Positions 41,406-55,185 are shown, counted from the first letter of the stretch. The stretch: DNA of 64,000 nt from Nomia melanderi (GCF_051020985.1 NC_134999.1:27685160-27749159), one strand, 5' to 3'. Translations and numbers: made by a program. Notes: generated by a model not told the origin, from the letters alone.

Positions 41406-41779
41406 GGTTGGGAGTGAAAGTAGGAGAAATTCTATTCGTGAGAATATTGATGAGTTCATATCGATTTTAATGAAAAGAGCACTGAAAAATGTTTAATATG
41501 ATAATAAATGGGGCACGTTAAATACATGTAATTATTGTTTGAAAGAACGGAAGTTTTATTTTGTAATTGACTGAAATATAGTTTGCTTGATTGCCACTTT
41601 TTGTTGACACGAAATTACTTTTGAGTAAACACGAAGGAAAGCTGTGAAAATACTTGCTCATTTCACAAACAATTTACAATCGTTTCGCAAAGATAAATGA
41701 ATATTAAGGAATAAACCTTATGTTAATAACTTTTAATGATTAATGATTTGTAAAGAAGTAAAAGCACCCGTAGCACTAG

Positions 41780-41910
41780 AATACCTTTTTCATAGAAATT
41801 TCATTACACGTTTATCTAAAAAAATAAATAATTGAACGTTAAAAGAATTAGTATCATTTTCATTTTATGATGAGGTATATACTCATTAAACCTCAGTTAA
41901 CTGGTTAAAT
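41780..41910. repeat. Family D fragment
   Basis: Right half only: GTTAAAAGAATTAGTATCATT, then CCTCAGTTAACTGGTTAA. Confidence 0.55.
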
Positions 41911-42039
41911 CACATAAAAGCATCCCAACAGCCACGCGACAAATTCAAACTTCCCATAATACTCTTCTTCGGTCATCCAAAAGAGTAAGTTTCAACGCGC
42001 TGCTTCGTTATTGGTGATCGAATTAAACATCAAAGAAAA

Positions 42040-42640
42040 CACGGTAAGAGAAAAGGAACACTTTCGAGCTCTTAGAGGACGTGAAAATTTGGGGAAAACG
42101 GGGAATCTCTTTACAGCGAGAAAGTATTCGCTTTGTCGTGTCAAAGGAGGAGCGGCTGGCTGATGTAGACGCAGAGGCGAGACGCGTCGCGGCAAGGGAT
42201 GCGTAGGGGGTGGAAACGGTCGAAGAGGATTGCGCGCGATGATGGGGTGGGTTTCGTTAGGTCGGGCGCAGTTTTGATGATAACGAGCGGATTTGCAATC
42301 ACGACTACATTGTGCAGGATCCTGCTGTTAGCTAACTTGAAGAGGGATGAAACTCAGACGAGCTGAGATCACAGAGCAGGAAGCTGAGAGCGCGACGTAG
42401 ACGACGGATGGGAGGATGCGTTGGGGGACGCTTTCGTACCGTCGCTGCCGCGAACACCTCCCTCTCCTACGCCGATTCAACTGCCAGCCGGAGAATGGTG
42501 GAAAGCGCGAATCTCAAAATTACAGGACTACACGCGTGCGTAGACGAACCAACCGCTTATGCCTGTGCATAAGTATCTCGCGAGGTATCCGCCTATAAGG
42601 TGCATCCTCGAGCCAAACACGAAACAGCTAACGAAGGATC
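42040..42640. promoter_or_regulatory. GC-rich island
   Basis: About 600 GC-rich bases with frames lacking any domain. Candidate regulatory DNA. Confidence 0.3.
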
Positions 42641-43954
42641 GCGATGTATTCAGCTAATGAACTGCAGAACTATTGAAAGATATTTGTCTTGTGATGATGT
42701 TTCCTTGGATAAGCATGTGTCAATGGTGAAACGAAATTATGGGAAAGTGAAATGTTGATCAAACTTTGCGTTAGGGAAAATAGTGTTGGAATATGGAGTT
42801 CAGATGAAATGATGGTACAGTTTACTACATTGTGCTGTGTTGAAATTATTATAAAGAAATAACTAATAGAAAAGGATGGCCAAATTGCAGTGGAACTTCG
42901 ATTGTTTCGTGAAAGTGAGGAAAATGGCTCGATACACATTATTGGTCAGGTCTTGGTCCAATTTTGATTTGATTGTGACATTTTGCCCCATGTCACCATG
43001 TTACAGCTTCCTCTACTTCTTTTTTTCAGTGCATAAAATTTCAAAATGGGTTTATATGGATTAATATACCTTCGTAAATCTTTAAAAGACCTTGAAATGA
43101 ATAAAATGGAAGATATTTATTAATGAGTTATTGAAGGAATGGAAACTTTGAAATTTTTGTAATTTCCAACCGTTTCTATCAGTTCGCTGAGATTGTTGTA
43201 TGAAGTTAAGGACTACTCAAATATTTTTCAAGTCTCGTCATCCTTTAAAATTTTAGGAAGCTCAATGAAATTTATAAATATTTTAGAAACACTGCAAGTG
43301 ATAAAACTCGCTGCCTACAAGAACTTGTTAACATAATTTCAATAGAGGAAAATAAATTTTAAAGGAGAGACAAATAAATTATAAAATTATTGAAATATTT
43401 GAAATTATATAAATACATGTCTGATAAAATTATTTATCACCGCAATAATTTTATCTACTTATTTACTTACCTACTTCAAATGCCTCTAACACTTTGAACC
43501 ATTTTTTGAAACTTTGTTAATATTTCAAGATACCAAAAAATGCATAGCATTATGTAACCGTTCCATGCAATGATTAAACATTTCATTTATTTTTACGCGT
43601 GAGATGTTCAAAAGTAAACACACTCCGATGTATTTTGTTAATTGTTCTCGGGGCCACGGTAACGTCGAAATCAATGGTCCATGAAATGATTGATCTTCAG
43701 GAAAAGAAATCGGTACAATAAAAGAACAGTTTAGATAGCGGACGCCCGTGATACATTCTCACCTGTAAAAGCACAGGTCGTTTAGTCATGAAACGGGAAT
43801 GTCATAGGTTTTCTTAGTGCATTCTCGTAGGTGTCAGGTTAGGATGCATTCCTATAATGTTTGTTTAACTCCGGTGATTTTCTTAGAATCGCTGTAGTTA
43901 TTTTTTATAAACCTCGATGAAAGTTGAAACTTCGATGAAACAAAGTTCCCTGTT
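42641..43954. other. AT-rich flank
   Basis: No gene or repeat family member recognised. A mild GC rise lies at 43640-43860. Confidence 0.35.
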
Positions 43955-44169
43955 TAACACTAAAGCTACCAAACGGGTCAAAATCATCCGTTCCTAATTT
44001 CTTCTTTTTGCGGTTATTAAAAAGATAACAGATATTTCTCTAAGCAATTATTAAAGAAATTGATTTAGCAATATGCAAACTGAATTGCAAACCAACTCAA
44101 TAGATGCATGCGATTTCTGTAGACGAATTTCAAAAAGTCAATTCAACTACTCGGTAATTTTAGTGTTAA
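43955..44169. repeat. Family A TTAA element
   Basis: Starts TTAACACTAAAGCTACCAAA and ends CTCGGTAATTTTAGTGTTAA. 215 bases; interior AAAAGATAACAGATATTTC. Confidence 0.75.
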
Positions 44170-44869
44170 TTAAAAAAAGTGTAGTCTATAATCATGATAA
44201 TGTCATATTGTTGTATAATATAAAAAAACATATGTAATCTCGAAAATAATTGAAAAGAATGTTATTGTTACTAGAAAAAACGAATAGGTAGCCATAAAAA
44301 TTGTTTTTGTGTAAAGAAAATATGATCATACAGTAATTATTAGTGACTACAGTGTTTTAAACCATTTACATCATATGACAAAACGAAAAATGCACCCATA
44401 TCATCCTTTCGAGATCACCATTATTTACTACATAACAATATGAATGCTCACGTACGGACATGCACTCTGATAATAATTCTACACAAATATGCGCTAACGA
44501 TGCAAATGGGTTCAGTAACGTTTTCAATGCTTGATAAAACTTGAAAGGCCGTCATGCGAAAGTTAAATCCATAATGTATTTATCTTTAAAAACCTATTAT
44601 TTATAATTCTTTTTCAAACGTTTCACTGATTCCATGCATCTCTTTGGTTACGTGCCCTTACGCGTGACTCTAAAGTAAAATTGAAAATAAAAATATAACT
44701 CCATTCATATAATTTTATATACAATACCTTTTATATAATAAAAATGCAACTAATTTCCCAACTTGCTGTAATCTTACTCAAAATTCCTTATTTTTATAAA
44801 AACAAATAAGTCCTTCAAGTAATTTGTTAATTGTCGGTAAAAACAAATTTGGCTGTCCCCTCTTAAAAG

Positions 44870-45094
44870 TTAATACTAAAACTACCATATGGGTCAAAAT
44901 GATCCATCTTTCAGTCTGATCCGAAATTCCAGACTTTTTAAAAAAATTAATTATTAAAAAAGTATTAAAAAAACTGATTTAGCAATACGCAAACTGAATT
45001 ATAAATCAATTAAAGTCTCTATAGATGCACTCTTTGAGTTTCTACAGAGAAATTTTAAAAAGTCAATTTAACTGCTCGGTAGGTTTAGTGTTAA
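44870..45094. repeat. Family A TTAA element
   Basis: Starts TTAATACTAAAACTACCAT and ends GCTCGGTAGGTTTAGTGTTAA; 225 bases. Confidence 0.75.
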
Positions 45095-45099
45095 CCGAC

Positions 45100-45640
45100 C
45101 CCCGACCTAAAGTTTCCATTTCGCGTTACCTTATTCCATCGGTCGATTACGTGGTCGCAAAAGGCTAGGCACCGTCCTGCGCTGAAAGGAGATCATCGCT
45201 AATCCGTGGAGCAGCCTGCGTCGAATGCGACCACAGGCGTAAGCTTGTTACACGTAGCGCACACGTATCTCATTTCGAATTCGTGAGATCTGTAGGATTA
45301 TACGTCTCGAGTTTAGACGCATGCATATACATGGGCACGTCTCCTATTCGCATGGAGCGGCACCGCGCCACGGGAAGAGGTCGTTTCCGCTGGGAGGTCA
45401 GGTGCAGTGCGAGAAACGCATTCCCTACGATGATTCAGCTCGATCGAATGACACGGTGATAATGTTTCGCGATAATTAGTCAGGGTAGGCCGATAATATC
45501 TGACCGCGGGATGCCGTTATCCGTGGACGACTCTTTCCTCGAGGTCGGCGGATTGACGCTCTGTACGACACACGATCGGGTCACACATCGCGCGGTGTTA
45601 AGGGTTGGCAAAACACGACGGAAAAATTAATGTCCGATTG
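45100..45640. promoter_or_regulatory. GC-rich island with TAAT-type sites
   Basis: About 540 GC-rich bases with homeodomain-type words such as GATAATTAGTCAGG near 45472. No credible frame. Candidate enhancer. Confidence 0.35.
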
Positions 45641-45903
45641 TCGGTTTCTTTGTTGTTTGCCACATGAATAAGAACCTGATTGTCAGGGATTAATTAAGAA
45701 CCAAGCGCCTCGATAGATAGTAATGTTTCGGAGACAATGAGGACTCTGCACGCTGCATAATGGATAGGTGGGATACGGGCAAGTCAAATGTAGACAAATG
45801 TAGTTTGGTTTGTTATGTATAAGAAGTTCTATCGAAAGTTAATAGATTCTTACGAAGACAAGTAGACTCCATGCTGGGTTTAGCTGAATCAGGTTTAAAG
45901 ACT

Positions 45904-46107
45904 TTAACGCTAAACCTAAGTACAAGCAGATTTTCTGAATGTTTCTATAGAAACTGTAAAATCTATTGCAACTTCGAGTAACTTGCCATATAGTTTTCTC
46001 ACATCTAAATCAATTTCCTTAGCAATTCCTCAGAGAAGCACCTGTCATCTCAATTATAGTAACAGAATTCCGAATTTTGTGTTCAACTCAAGTTCTAGTG
46101 TTAAATC
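45904..46107. repeat. Family A element, inverted and diverged
   Basis: Contains CTCAGAGAAGCACCTGTCAT and ends AAGTTCTAGTGTTAA; the left edge is weak. Confidence 0.5.
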
Positions 46108-46289
46108 CTCCTTATTTTATTATTATCATTTATGTTTCATATCCTTGTCTATTATTACTTATCTATTGCATTACAATAACAAGAGTGACAAAACAACAAG
46201 GATGATACTAAAACTTCAGAATCATCACTGCAGAGCACTAAGTTCGCAAGAAACGATTCTCCCGCTCCCCAGCGGTCCAGCAAAAAAGC

Positions 46290-46920
46290 CGTAACCACAT
46301 CTACCACGTTAATAGTCTGGATCCGACGATGATCATCGATACCGTCACACTCGACGAGATCGCGTGGGACCGCGATTCGACGCGTTAATCGCAGAGGAAA
46401 ATCGCAGTCACAGTGGGTAGTAGGTTACGGGACACTGGCCCTCGTACGGGACACGTTCTAATAAGAGGGTGTGAGGGGGTGTAGGTCTAACATTATCTAA
46501 TAGGGGCCACGTGGCGGGCACGCAGTCCACCGGAATTGAATTCGGCGAGGCCTCGAACAGGCTCGGTCGCGATTGTTCAAGAAAGAAGGACCGTACCACG
46601 TTGCAACGTGGATTTCATCCCTCTCGAGTCAACGTTCACAATGAACTACACCCCGCGTGGCAGTATTCAGCTTTAATCCGATTATTCCTTTCGAATCAAC
46701 GGGCACCGCGCTTCATTCCGGTCCGCGTGTGCCCACTTTACAACGTCGACCCATGTAATACGGGTACGTGCCACTGGAAAACTCCGTGTAATCGGTTACA
46801 TCTCGATGAGAACGGAGCTTCTGGTATTTACATTTCGCCGAGCTGTTTGCCGTTCGTTTGCTAAGTGCGCAACTGTTTTCCGGTTGGAGAAAAATCTCCG
46901 GTTGTACGTCGATCTTTGAA
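46290..46920. promoter_or_regulatory. GC-rich island
   Basis: About 630 GC-rich bases. The plus-strand 117-codon frame at 46511-46864 has no domain or splice context that I recognise. Confidence 0.3.
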
Positions 46921-46956
46921 ACTGAACTTATTCGGTTGGTATAATGAGAATTAATC

Positions 46957-47617
46957 TTAACACGTTCGCTACCAGCGTTTATTTTGATGAAGATCTCCTC
47001 AATTGTAATATTTTATTCAATCCACTAGATCTTGTAAACAGAATATTGAAAAAGTGAAAGTTGAATGAGTTATTGAGTTTCTAAATATAACGCCGCAGCT
47101 TATAACTTAAAATAATAATATCTATAGAAATAATTTAATTCTCTTTATGTAAAATATAACATTGCGGTCGTTAACCCCAGTTAACCCCTTGCCTTACAAT
47201 GACGTGTAAGACTCGTGGTGAACATTTCAAATAAAATTTACTCAGTTCCTTTGAAGTTAAATTATATTCTTCTGCCATCAATTATTATATTGTAAGACAG
47301 ACTTAGGCGTAGAATATGCATAAAATTTGTCTCCTTTTTCGATAAACTATTACTGACGAAATTTTTGCGTCGATCACAGTTGAAAAATAAATCATAGGGC
47401 CAGGGGTAAACTGCGTTTGACGAGTATACACGTCATCTTAAAGCTTGAAATGGTACTAATTCTTATAACGATGAATTATTTATTTCTCAGATGAATGTGT
47501 AATTCTTCTTTGTTGGCTTTGGTTTTTCATTAAAATATACCCTAGGTAAATTCATTTTGATTTCATTGTGCACCAAACGAGAGATTTTTTAAACTAAATC
47601 CCGTAATTAACAGGCTA
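46957..47617. repeat. Chain of TTAA repeats: weak F-like, family C, family D
   Basis: 46957-47174 begins TTAACACGTTCGCTACCAG and ends GCGGTCGTTAA. 47181-47410 is family C (TTAACCCCTTGCCTTACAAT to AGGGCCAGGGGTAAA). 47407-47617 is inverted family D (GTTTGACGAGTATACACG to CCGTAATTAACAGG). Confidence 0.65.
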
Positions 47618-48110
47618 AAACATTTTTGTTGTTCGATCTAAGCTGTTGAAATACTGAATTGAACTAAATTAAACCGATATAAAATAATCACATTTATATA
47701 ATATATGATTAATGTAATATTTAACTATGTTGCAATTATTATTAATAACATTTTTCCGGCACCTATAGGCCAATAGTAACGTAACGGTTATGACACTTTT
47801 GTTGAATGATCTAAACTATCTAACGTTTGATGTTATTTATCTCCATCGTGTTATTTGATTTTAGAAAACATAAAATACGAAGTTCACATTTTTCACAAGG
47901 AACTCTGAATCTCAGATTCCTTCATTTTACATTGAGTTTTTAAAGTCATTTATTACCATGTTCCTTTTTAAACAACTTAGACATTGAAATAGAGATTTTT
48001 CGTGAAATATAACACAAGCATATTAAAAACTAATTGAACCTTTCCTTCACTGAGAAAGTAAAGTTCTCAGTAGAAACCAATGACAATATGGATCACGAAA
48101 GATTAATGCT
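47618..48110. other. AT-rich spacer
   Basis: Nothing recognised. Confidence 0.4.
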
Positions 48111-48600
48111 CCAATTCTCTCGTAGAACGATCTCCGCAAGCAAAATTAAATCAGTCTAGACGATTAGCGTATCCGGCGAGCCGATTGAGTTGTCCGCAAA
48201 GACAGAATTTTCTTTCCCTTCCCTTTCCTCGTGGTTTGTCCCCATAAGTCCAGACGAGTGCACGCTCCGCGAAATAAATATCGGAGCCGAATGTATCGGG
48301 ATCGGTGCAGCGTTCAAGAAGAAAGAAATCGCGTCCGACCGGGTGCTCGGTGAATTGGTATTTAAAAATATGCATGCCGACAGATGCGGTTTCCATGTCG
48401 CACGCTTGCAGCGACTCCCATAAATATGATAAGGCCCTATAAAGAGATATACGAGCCTATAAGCCGGTTTCGCGTACCCACCGAACCGATTCAGCTCCCG
48501 CCGACGAATGCGCGACCGACCAGAAAAAGGAGCAGGCGAAAGAGGAAACCAGCGAATCAAAGATTACGCGTTAACGTTCATTAATTAGAAGGTTAATCGG
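48111..48600. promoter_or_regulatory. GC-rich island
   Basis: About 490 bases. A minus frame is open for 134 codons and a plus frame for 77 over the same bases, with no domain in any of them. Candidate regulatory element. Confidence 0.3.
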
Positions 48601-49542
48601 CAGCTCTTGCGATTGTACAATTAACCCTTTGACTCACAGTATTGCACTGGTGCAACATTGATTTATTTGAAAATTTAGTTAAATTCTGTGGCCATTTTAT
48701 CATCTAGGAATTCATAGTTTCATTGATGATGAAATGGATACCAACGTTTCCGATTGAGAAATGAAAGTATTTCTTTGAAATATTTATTCTCCGACGTTGT
48801 CTAATGTTAGTACGTTTCTTTGCATTATTTAAGTAAATTATTGGTAGATAGAAGTATTTTCTGCTATTAAAATTGTCGTCATTTAATTGAAAGTTGAATT
48901 AAGTATTTTAAGGTATTGTCGAGTAGTTTCGAGTTTGATAAGTGGATATTTAACTATGTGCAAATAGTTTATAATACGACGTAAAATGAAATTCATTTTC
49001 ATTCTTTCAGACAATTTCCTCTTTAAAAAAGAGTCTCATAAAGGGGAATATGCAAATTACATAGGTACCAGGGAAATTAAATGTGCTATTTCTGTAAAAT
49101 ATAACTACTATCAATTATTAACTTAATAAATATGAAACCTACATAAAATTTCTACTGCAATTAACATATAATAATGCAGAAAGATGTAACTGATTAAGAA
49201 TCTAAATAAAAAATAAACAAATTAATTAAATAAGTTCAGCATTTATCTGATCCTCTAAATTTATGAATATAACTTAAAAGGAAAATAAATAAATCAAATA
49301 GTACGTACAGGGTACGATGCAACCGAAAGTCTTATTTTTCCGATAAATTTATATAAAATTCAGTAATAACAATCCAAAAATATCTTTTTCTATTTTACGC
49401 AAACCACAAAAATTTTGTTATACTTCTATCCTGTTTTTTTGTCGATATCCTAAAAACCGTTTGTCAACTGAAAATCATCTTTTCGCCACATACACGGTGC
49501 ATCCAAATGACAATGTCACTCGAACGTACCATTGGTAAGTAC
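48601..49542. other. AT-rich spacer
   Basis: One repeat edge (TTAACCCTTTGACTCACAG) at 48621; the partner end was not found. Otherwise nothing. Confidence 0.35.
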
Positions 49543-49762
49543 TTAACCCTTGTTACTTCAACCGGCAGTCTCGCTGCCAAGTACTGAAACATTAAACACA
49601 ATTACATGATTAAAATATGTACCAATTAATTTCCTATTTTCTGATATTATACCATGGTTATTCAACATTCATATTTTAATTTCCTTTTTAAAATCAACCC
49701 AATTGATATATTTGAAGCAACTGGAAATCATTCTATGATATTCTTGGAGTGATAAGGGTTAA
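49543..49762. repeat. TTAA-bounded MITE-like element
   Basis: The ends TTAACCCTTGTTACTTCAA and TTGGAGTGATAAGGGTTAA are inverted repeats over about 19 bases with few mismatches. 220 bases. Confidence 0.65.
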
Positions 49763-49984
49763 CTATTTATAGTCGAAAGTTTTTCACCAGATATATTCAT
49801 CTTTTTCCAACGAGATACAGACGACATTCTTTGAAACCATATGAGAAAACATACATAAGCCAATAAAAAAGCTATTTCGTTTCAATACCTTGCATTATAT
49901 AAAATGTAATATCACATAAGTTTTTATAATTTTATTATATCAAAATGGTAAGTGAGAGTCAGCTCTCAAGTGTAAAGGGTTAAT

Positions 49985-50430
49985 ACCTTCCGCGTTCGGG
50001 TGCGTCAGCGTGACAAAACGTTTATATCGAAGAGATTCTCCAACAACGAAAGCCGGCCGGTGAATTTTCACGTATATATCCACCGGCGGAAAAGTAAAAT
50101 GGCCGTTTCCATACGTGCGGTCGTTGATCGATAAAAGCGTCGCGACGCTGGGCGTGTCCGCTGCTGCAAGCCGCCTCCGCAACGCCCCGCGAATCGCCGC
50201 GAAACTACGGGGAAGTTTACCCGCGTCGTCGACAAACGGCGCGGCGCGGCGCAGGGACAAAAAGACGAGAGCTGCAAACTTCCCTCCGTTTCCCCCTGTT
50301 CTCCTTCGTTCTGTCTCTTCTTTTCCCTCCGTTTCGTCGGAATAATCGAACCCTCAGCTACCACCACCCCCAGCACTGCCTTTCCTTTTCGTCTACCTCC
50401 CTTCCCGACTACGAAACTTGAGAAAAACTT
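49985..50430. promoter_or_regulatory. GC-rich, CpG-dense island
   Basis: Very GC-rich core (50140-50260) with frames open in several phases and both strands. No domain. Candidate regulatory element or promoter. Confidence 0.35.
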
Positions 50431-50624
50431 ATTAAAGAGGAACGTTATTCCGGTTCACGAAGGAACTGATTTCCTGTATCATCTTTCCCTACTGAAGTTT
50501 CTACAATGTTTTCGGGGATTTCAACACCCTTTTTAACACCCCTTAACACCCCAAAAAGTAATTTGTTTGCCTGTTTTAAACAAATTTAAAATGTGACATT
50601 TTTGGTCTAGGTTTGTTGGTATTT

Positions 50625-50817
50625 AGCACTAACACTACCAGACAGGTCGAAACGACCTATTCCTGAGCTCTCCTTTTTGCAATTATTGAAAAGATAACAG
50701 ATGTTTCTCTGAGAAATTATTGATAGAAAAAATCTGAAATCTCAATAGATACACTCTTGGAGTTTTTATAGAGAAATTTCAAGAAGTCAATTTAACTGCT
50801 CCGTAGTTTTAGTGTCA
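50625..50817. repeat. Family A element
   Basis: AGCACTAACACTACCAGAC at the left, GCTCCGTAGTTTTAGTGTCAG at the right. The interior AAAAGATAACAGATGTTTC is intact; the TTAA ends have decayed. Confidence 0.65.
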
Positions 50818-51194
50818 GATAGTAACTCTTAGTATCTGGGAGGTAATTCACAGTTGCTATTTGGGTTGATGTAGTTATTGCTTAAGACAAATATTTATTT
50901 GTATAGTTGACTAATGTTTTAAGTAATAATGTCTACATTACCTAAAATTTGACATTGCCGTGAGTTGCCTCCAAAATACAAAGGGTTAATGCTTAGATAA
51001 CAGGAATCTCCAACAAAAATGACAAATTTTAAGGGCGTTCAGAATAAACAGACAATTTACCTTCTTCCTTTTCCTTATTTAGCTACTACTGATTGAAAAA
51101 GTGCACCCTACATGTGGGCAATAAGCTAATTTTTTGGTAGTATTTTGGCGCATGGGAAGATGTCATCCAGCGATGATGCTCCTGGACAAATTAC

Positions 51195-51425
51195 TTAACA
51201 CTAAAAGTACCAGACGGGTCAAAGTGACTCATTCCTGGTCTCTTCTTTTTGCTATTATTAAAAAGATAACAAATGTTTCTCTCAGAACTTATCAAGGAAA
51301 TTGATTTACCACCATTCAAACTGAACTGTAGCTAAATCAATTAAAGTCTAAATAAATACACTCTTGGAGCTGCTATAGAGAAATTTCAAAAACTCAATTT
51401 AACTGTTCGATAGTTTTAGTGTTAA
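51195..51425. repeat. Family A TTAA element
   Basis: Starts TTAACACTAAAAGTACCAGA and ends GTTCGATAGTTTTAGTGTTAA. 231 bases. Confidence 0.75.
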
Positions 51426-51649
51426 TAGGTAGAATTACTTTTTCAATATTTCAAGAAATTTACTTGTCATTTACTATAGAAGCTATTAGTTAAAATCTTT
51501 CAATGAATACCATCAGCTCAAATTTCAGTTCAAATTTGTCTCCATCATTATCTATAGAATTGAAAACGTACTTCTCTCATTGCAAAAGTGAAATTCTCCG
51601 AAAGACATTCAGAGGTCCGGCCTTCCAGTGTTAAGCAAGAATTTCCACC

Positions 51650-52060
51650 TTTGTGATTCTCGCACTGTCCTTCACTCTTTGAATTTCATGCAGCGAAAGT
51701 TAAATGGAAACTAGCACGGCTCCCAGTCCCAGGATCGGACGTAACTTCTTTTTGTCCATTCTGTTCGTTGCACGGGCAATGTAGGCGCGGAGACGACGGC
51801 AACCAGGACGAAGGAGCATAAATGGATTAGGAGGGTCTTGCCGGATGACTAAGTTTTAGACGGGGCAGCGTCGACGCCAAATCCAATTTGATCTTAACGT
51901 TAACTCGATCCCGCGTACGGTTACACGGTGAATTAAGCGTCGTTGACAACAGCGAGGTAAGCGAGGCCTCAAAAATACCCCCTGTGGACATCGTCGATAC
52001 GTGTCAACAAGTGGCGCGCCGACTACTTTTTAGCCTGATACCTGGACATTCTTATTCTAT
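51650..52060. promoter_or_regulatory. GC-rich island
   Basis: About 400 GC-rich bases. Short frames have no domain. Candidate regulatory DNA. Confidence 0.3.
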
Positions 52061-52268
52061 GTATAGTGTAACTGTGCCTAATACGGTTATCATTGGAAAC
52101 ACTTCGTTAGTAATGGAAACAATTATTAACGCCAATATAAAGTTCACTCGAAAGCCATCAATTTTTAGAAGCTAAAGATCAATTTTTTTTAGAAGCCATT
52201 TAAAATTGTTTAGAATATTTATAGAAGTTAATAGATTTAGCAATCAAATTGATATATTTTCCGGAAAT

Positions 52269-52494
52269 TCAACACTAAAACTACCGAGCATTTAAATTGA
52301 TTTTTTGAAATTCCTTTACAAGAACTCCCAGAGTGCATCTATAGAGACTTTAGTTGATTTACAATTCAGTTTGCGTATTCGTAAATCAATTTCTTTAATA
52401 ATTTCTCAGAGAAACATCTGTTATCTTTTTTATAATTGCAAAAAGAAGTAATCAGGAATGGGTCATTTTGACCCGTCTGTAGTTTCAGTGTTAC
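52269..52494. repeat. Family A element, inverted
   Basis: Left CAACACTAAAACTACCGAG, right CGTCTGTAGTTTCAGTGTTAC. The interior contains TTTCTCAGAGAAACATCTG. Both TTAA ends carry one change. Confidence 0.7.
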
Positions 52495-53170
52495 ATAGCT
52501 TTAAAAGCCCTGCTTTGCTCATCAAATGAATAAATAAATAAATAAGTTATGCAGGTTGTTTCAAAAGTTTCTTTCGTTTTATTCGTGTGTAATGCCTGGA
52601 TTTTACTAAATGTGGTGGATATAGAGTGAACAGAACTTTTAGAACTTAATACAATCATATCTAGGTATCAATTGGAAATCTGACGTTGCAATTGCAATTT
52701 TATGTAAATTAATTTTTATCTTAGTATAGACATTATTTTTGTATTAAAATACGTGTCTATTTAATATGGAACACCTTCCATATTGAGTCCATATTCCTGA
52801 GTAATATTACATAGTTTATATTATATTTTTATTTTATTATAATGGTTATGACAATAATAATTATAGAGAAAAATGGGTCCAATGTATTGCGTTCACGAAT
52901 AATGTGGTACTTTGGTGTATCGTTTCTAGTATAAAAAAAAGAAAGGAAGAATTAATAATTAATAACATAAATTTTAAAAAATTGGAAATTTTATTAATTT
53001 ACGACTTTGAAGTCCTATTGATAAGCCATCATCTAAAAAGACTTAAAAGAAAAATTATTTATTGAACATGAAAAGAAGAGGTGTGACAGTCTATAGAGTG
53101 ATTCTGAAAAATTCTGTCAAAATTTGCACTGAGAAGCTAACCCCTTTCAACACACAAAAGCGTTTTATAT
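52495..53170. other. AT-rich spacer
   Basis: No feature recognised apart from short AAAT simple sequence at 52527-52546. Confidence 0.4.
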
Positions 53171-53640
53171 AAAACGTCAACTCTTTGAACAGCTCGCGAC
53201 TGGTTGATTATTGACATTACGCGGACAGAACGTATCACAGAAACGCAGGCGAGCATTGCTCGCTAAAAACAGACCGCCCATTTGGCCCTATGGTCTTCGC
53301 TCATACACATGTTCGAGTCATAATAATCGACCGATAATATTTCGTAACAGAATCAAGACTCGTTGGCCCTTTGAGCGTAGCCGTAACGCGATTCGCAAAT
53401 CGACCACTGTGTCGATGAGTGAAATTATTGCTTTCGAAATTAGGGGTTTGCAGGCCCTACCTCTCCATCCACTATAACCATCCACGGTATGTAGAATCGA
53501 CCAATGAGGGACCGCGGTCAGGGGGTGCATAACATTTAGCTACCGTTCCCTGTAGATACTCTCTAGAGCGATAGTATTTATTCACATATCAAAGAAATGT
53601 CGAAAATGTAAATTCCGTACGAAGCGAATCGATAAGTCGT
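53171..53640. promoter_or_regulatory. GC-richer island
   Basis: About 450 bases, moderately GC-rich, frames on both strands without domains. Confidence 0.3.
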
Positions 53641-53691
53641 GAAATAAGGGGTAACAATTGTGAACAAGTATATTTTAGGACGACATTATTA

Positions 53692-54249
53692 TTAACTCTT
53701 TGGAGACTTGGAGAATTTTTTAAACTTTTGTTAACTTTTTGTATAAAAAATTGAATTATACTTTGAAAAAATATTCAATATTAGAATAAAGGAAACCATG
53801 TACCAATTTCTCATTATTTGAATAGATAAGGTAAAAGCACCGGTTTTTGAAATAGCTGTAGTATACAAATTTGATAGACATTTTTGAAAGTTCAGTGCTC
53901 ACATCAAAAGTTGACCATCCTTGAAAACAAGAAAACTAGTAATTAACCATATGTTAGTTAGTAATTGATTAAAGTCAATGAAATAAATCATTACTTTTTA
54001 ATAACAAATTTAATTCAGGTAAAAAGTGTTTCGGAGTTGGTAGATGCTGTAGCATATCTATCGCGCCTTTATCGAAAAAGTATTACTTTTGAAAACCTTA
54101 TTTTTCACGTTTCCCTGAAAAATGGTTAACTACTGATACCAGGTCGATTACTGGTGCCTTTACCTTAATTAAATTATTCATTTCCAGCTTTCAATTTTAG
54201 ATACGGCAGCTCGAAGTCGTCAGTACGACATTCAACCGTAAAGGGTTAA
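53692..54249. repeat. Possible longer TTAA element
   Basis: TTAACTCTTTGGAGACTTGG at the left, ACCGTAAAGGGTTAA at the right. Both resemble MITE ends used elsewhere, but at 558 bases the pairing is uncertain. Confidence 0.35.
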
Positions 54250-55185
54250 TAATATTAATTTGAATTAGAACAAGAATTTAAAAAAGAAATATTTCATGAA
54301 AATACAAATGTTACTTTAATATGTGAGAAGGTATTTTAAAAATATTAAACTTCGAATGTTGCTTAATTATTGATTTAATGGTTTATCGTATTTATTGAAC
54401 AAATGTTTATGCTTCAATTGTAGAATTTAGTATTTATATTAGCTCAGCGATAGAATGGAAATTCATTGTTTATCGAGGTTGGATTTTCGATATAGAAAAT
54501 ATATTCCAAACACGTGCAGGTTGGAGCCATATAGTCGGATTACCGAGGAACTGTTTGGAATTTTAGGATTCGCGATTTCACCGAGATAAAACAGAGGGTG
54601 AGATTCTGTGAAGCTGGCTTACAGAATCGTCAACGTCGCCTCGGCTTTATTTATAGGTGCTGTATAAGTGTACAGTGTGATTCAAAGTTTTATTGAACAG
54701 TATAACGATATTACTAATTTTGTGCACTTATAGTATTCAGAAATGTGTATAAATTTGATTTAAATCGAACAATATATGAGTTGCTCATCACTTTTTGAAT
54801 TTTTAAAGATTTTATCCTTAAAACGCTTCATTGGTTTTTGACTTTTCATATTTAAAATAAATTACCTTATTATTGGGTATAATACCACGAAATAACAAAA
54901 ATTCTATTGCCAATGCAAAATTTGCAGTAATATTAAAAATTATTTCAAAGTTATACTATTTTATACATTTTACATATTCTTTAGATTAAAGCTACACCTG
55001 TAATAATGAAGTAAAATACGTTCTGTAATGATTATTTAAGTTTCTATTAAAGAGAAATTTTGAAAATCAATGTATAGCTATTGCATCATTTTCCTCTACT
55101 TTTTGTTTTATGGAATTAACCGGTTTGACTAATGAATGGTTCATATGTAAATCAAAAGTAGAATGATTTTATCCAGTTAACCCTA
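54250..55185. other. AT-rich spacer
   Basis: Nothing recognised; a mild GC rise lies at 54510-54660. Confidence 0.4.

Noticed and set aside
48156..48560. 134-codon minus frame as a gene
   Set aside because: No domain, overlapping frames on both strands, and a GC-rich island context.
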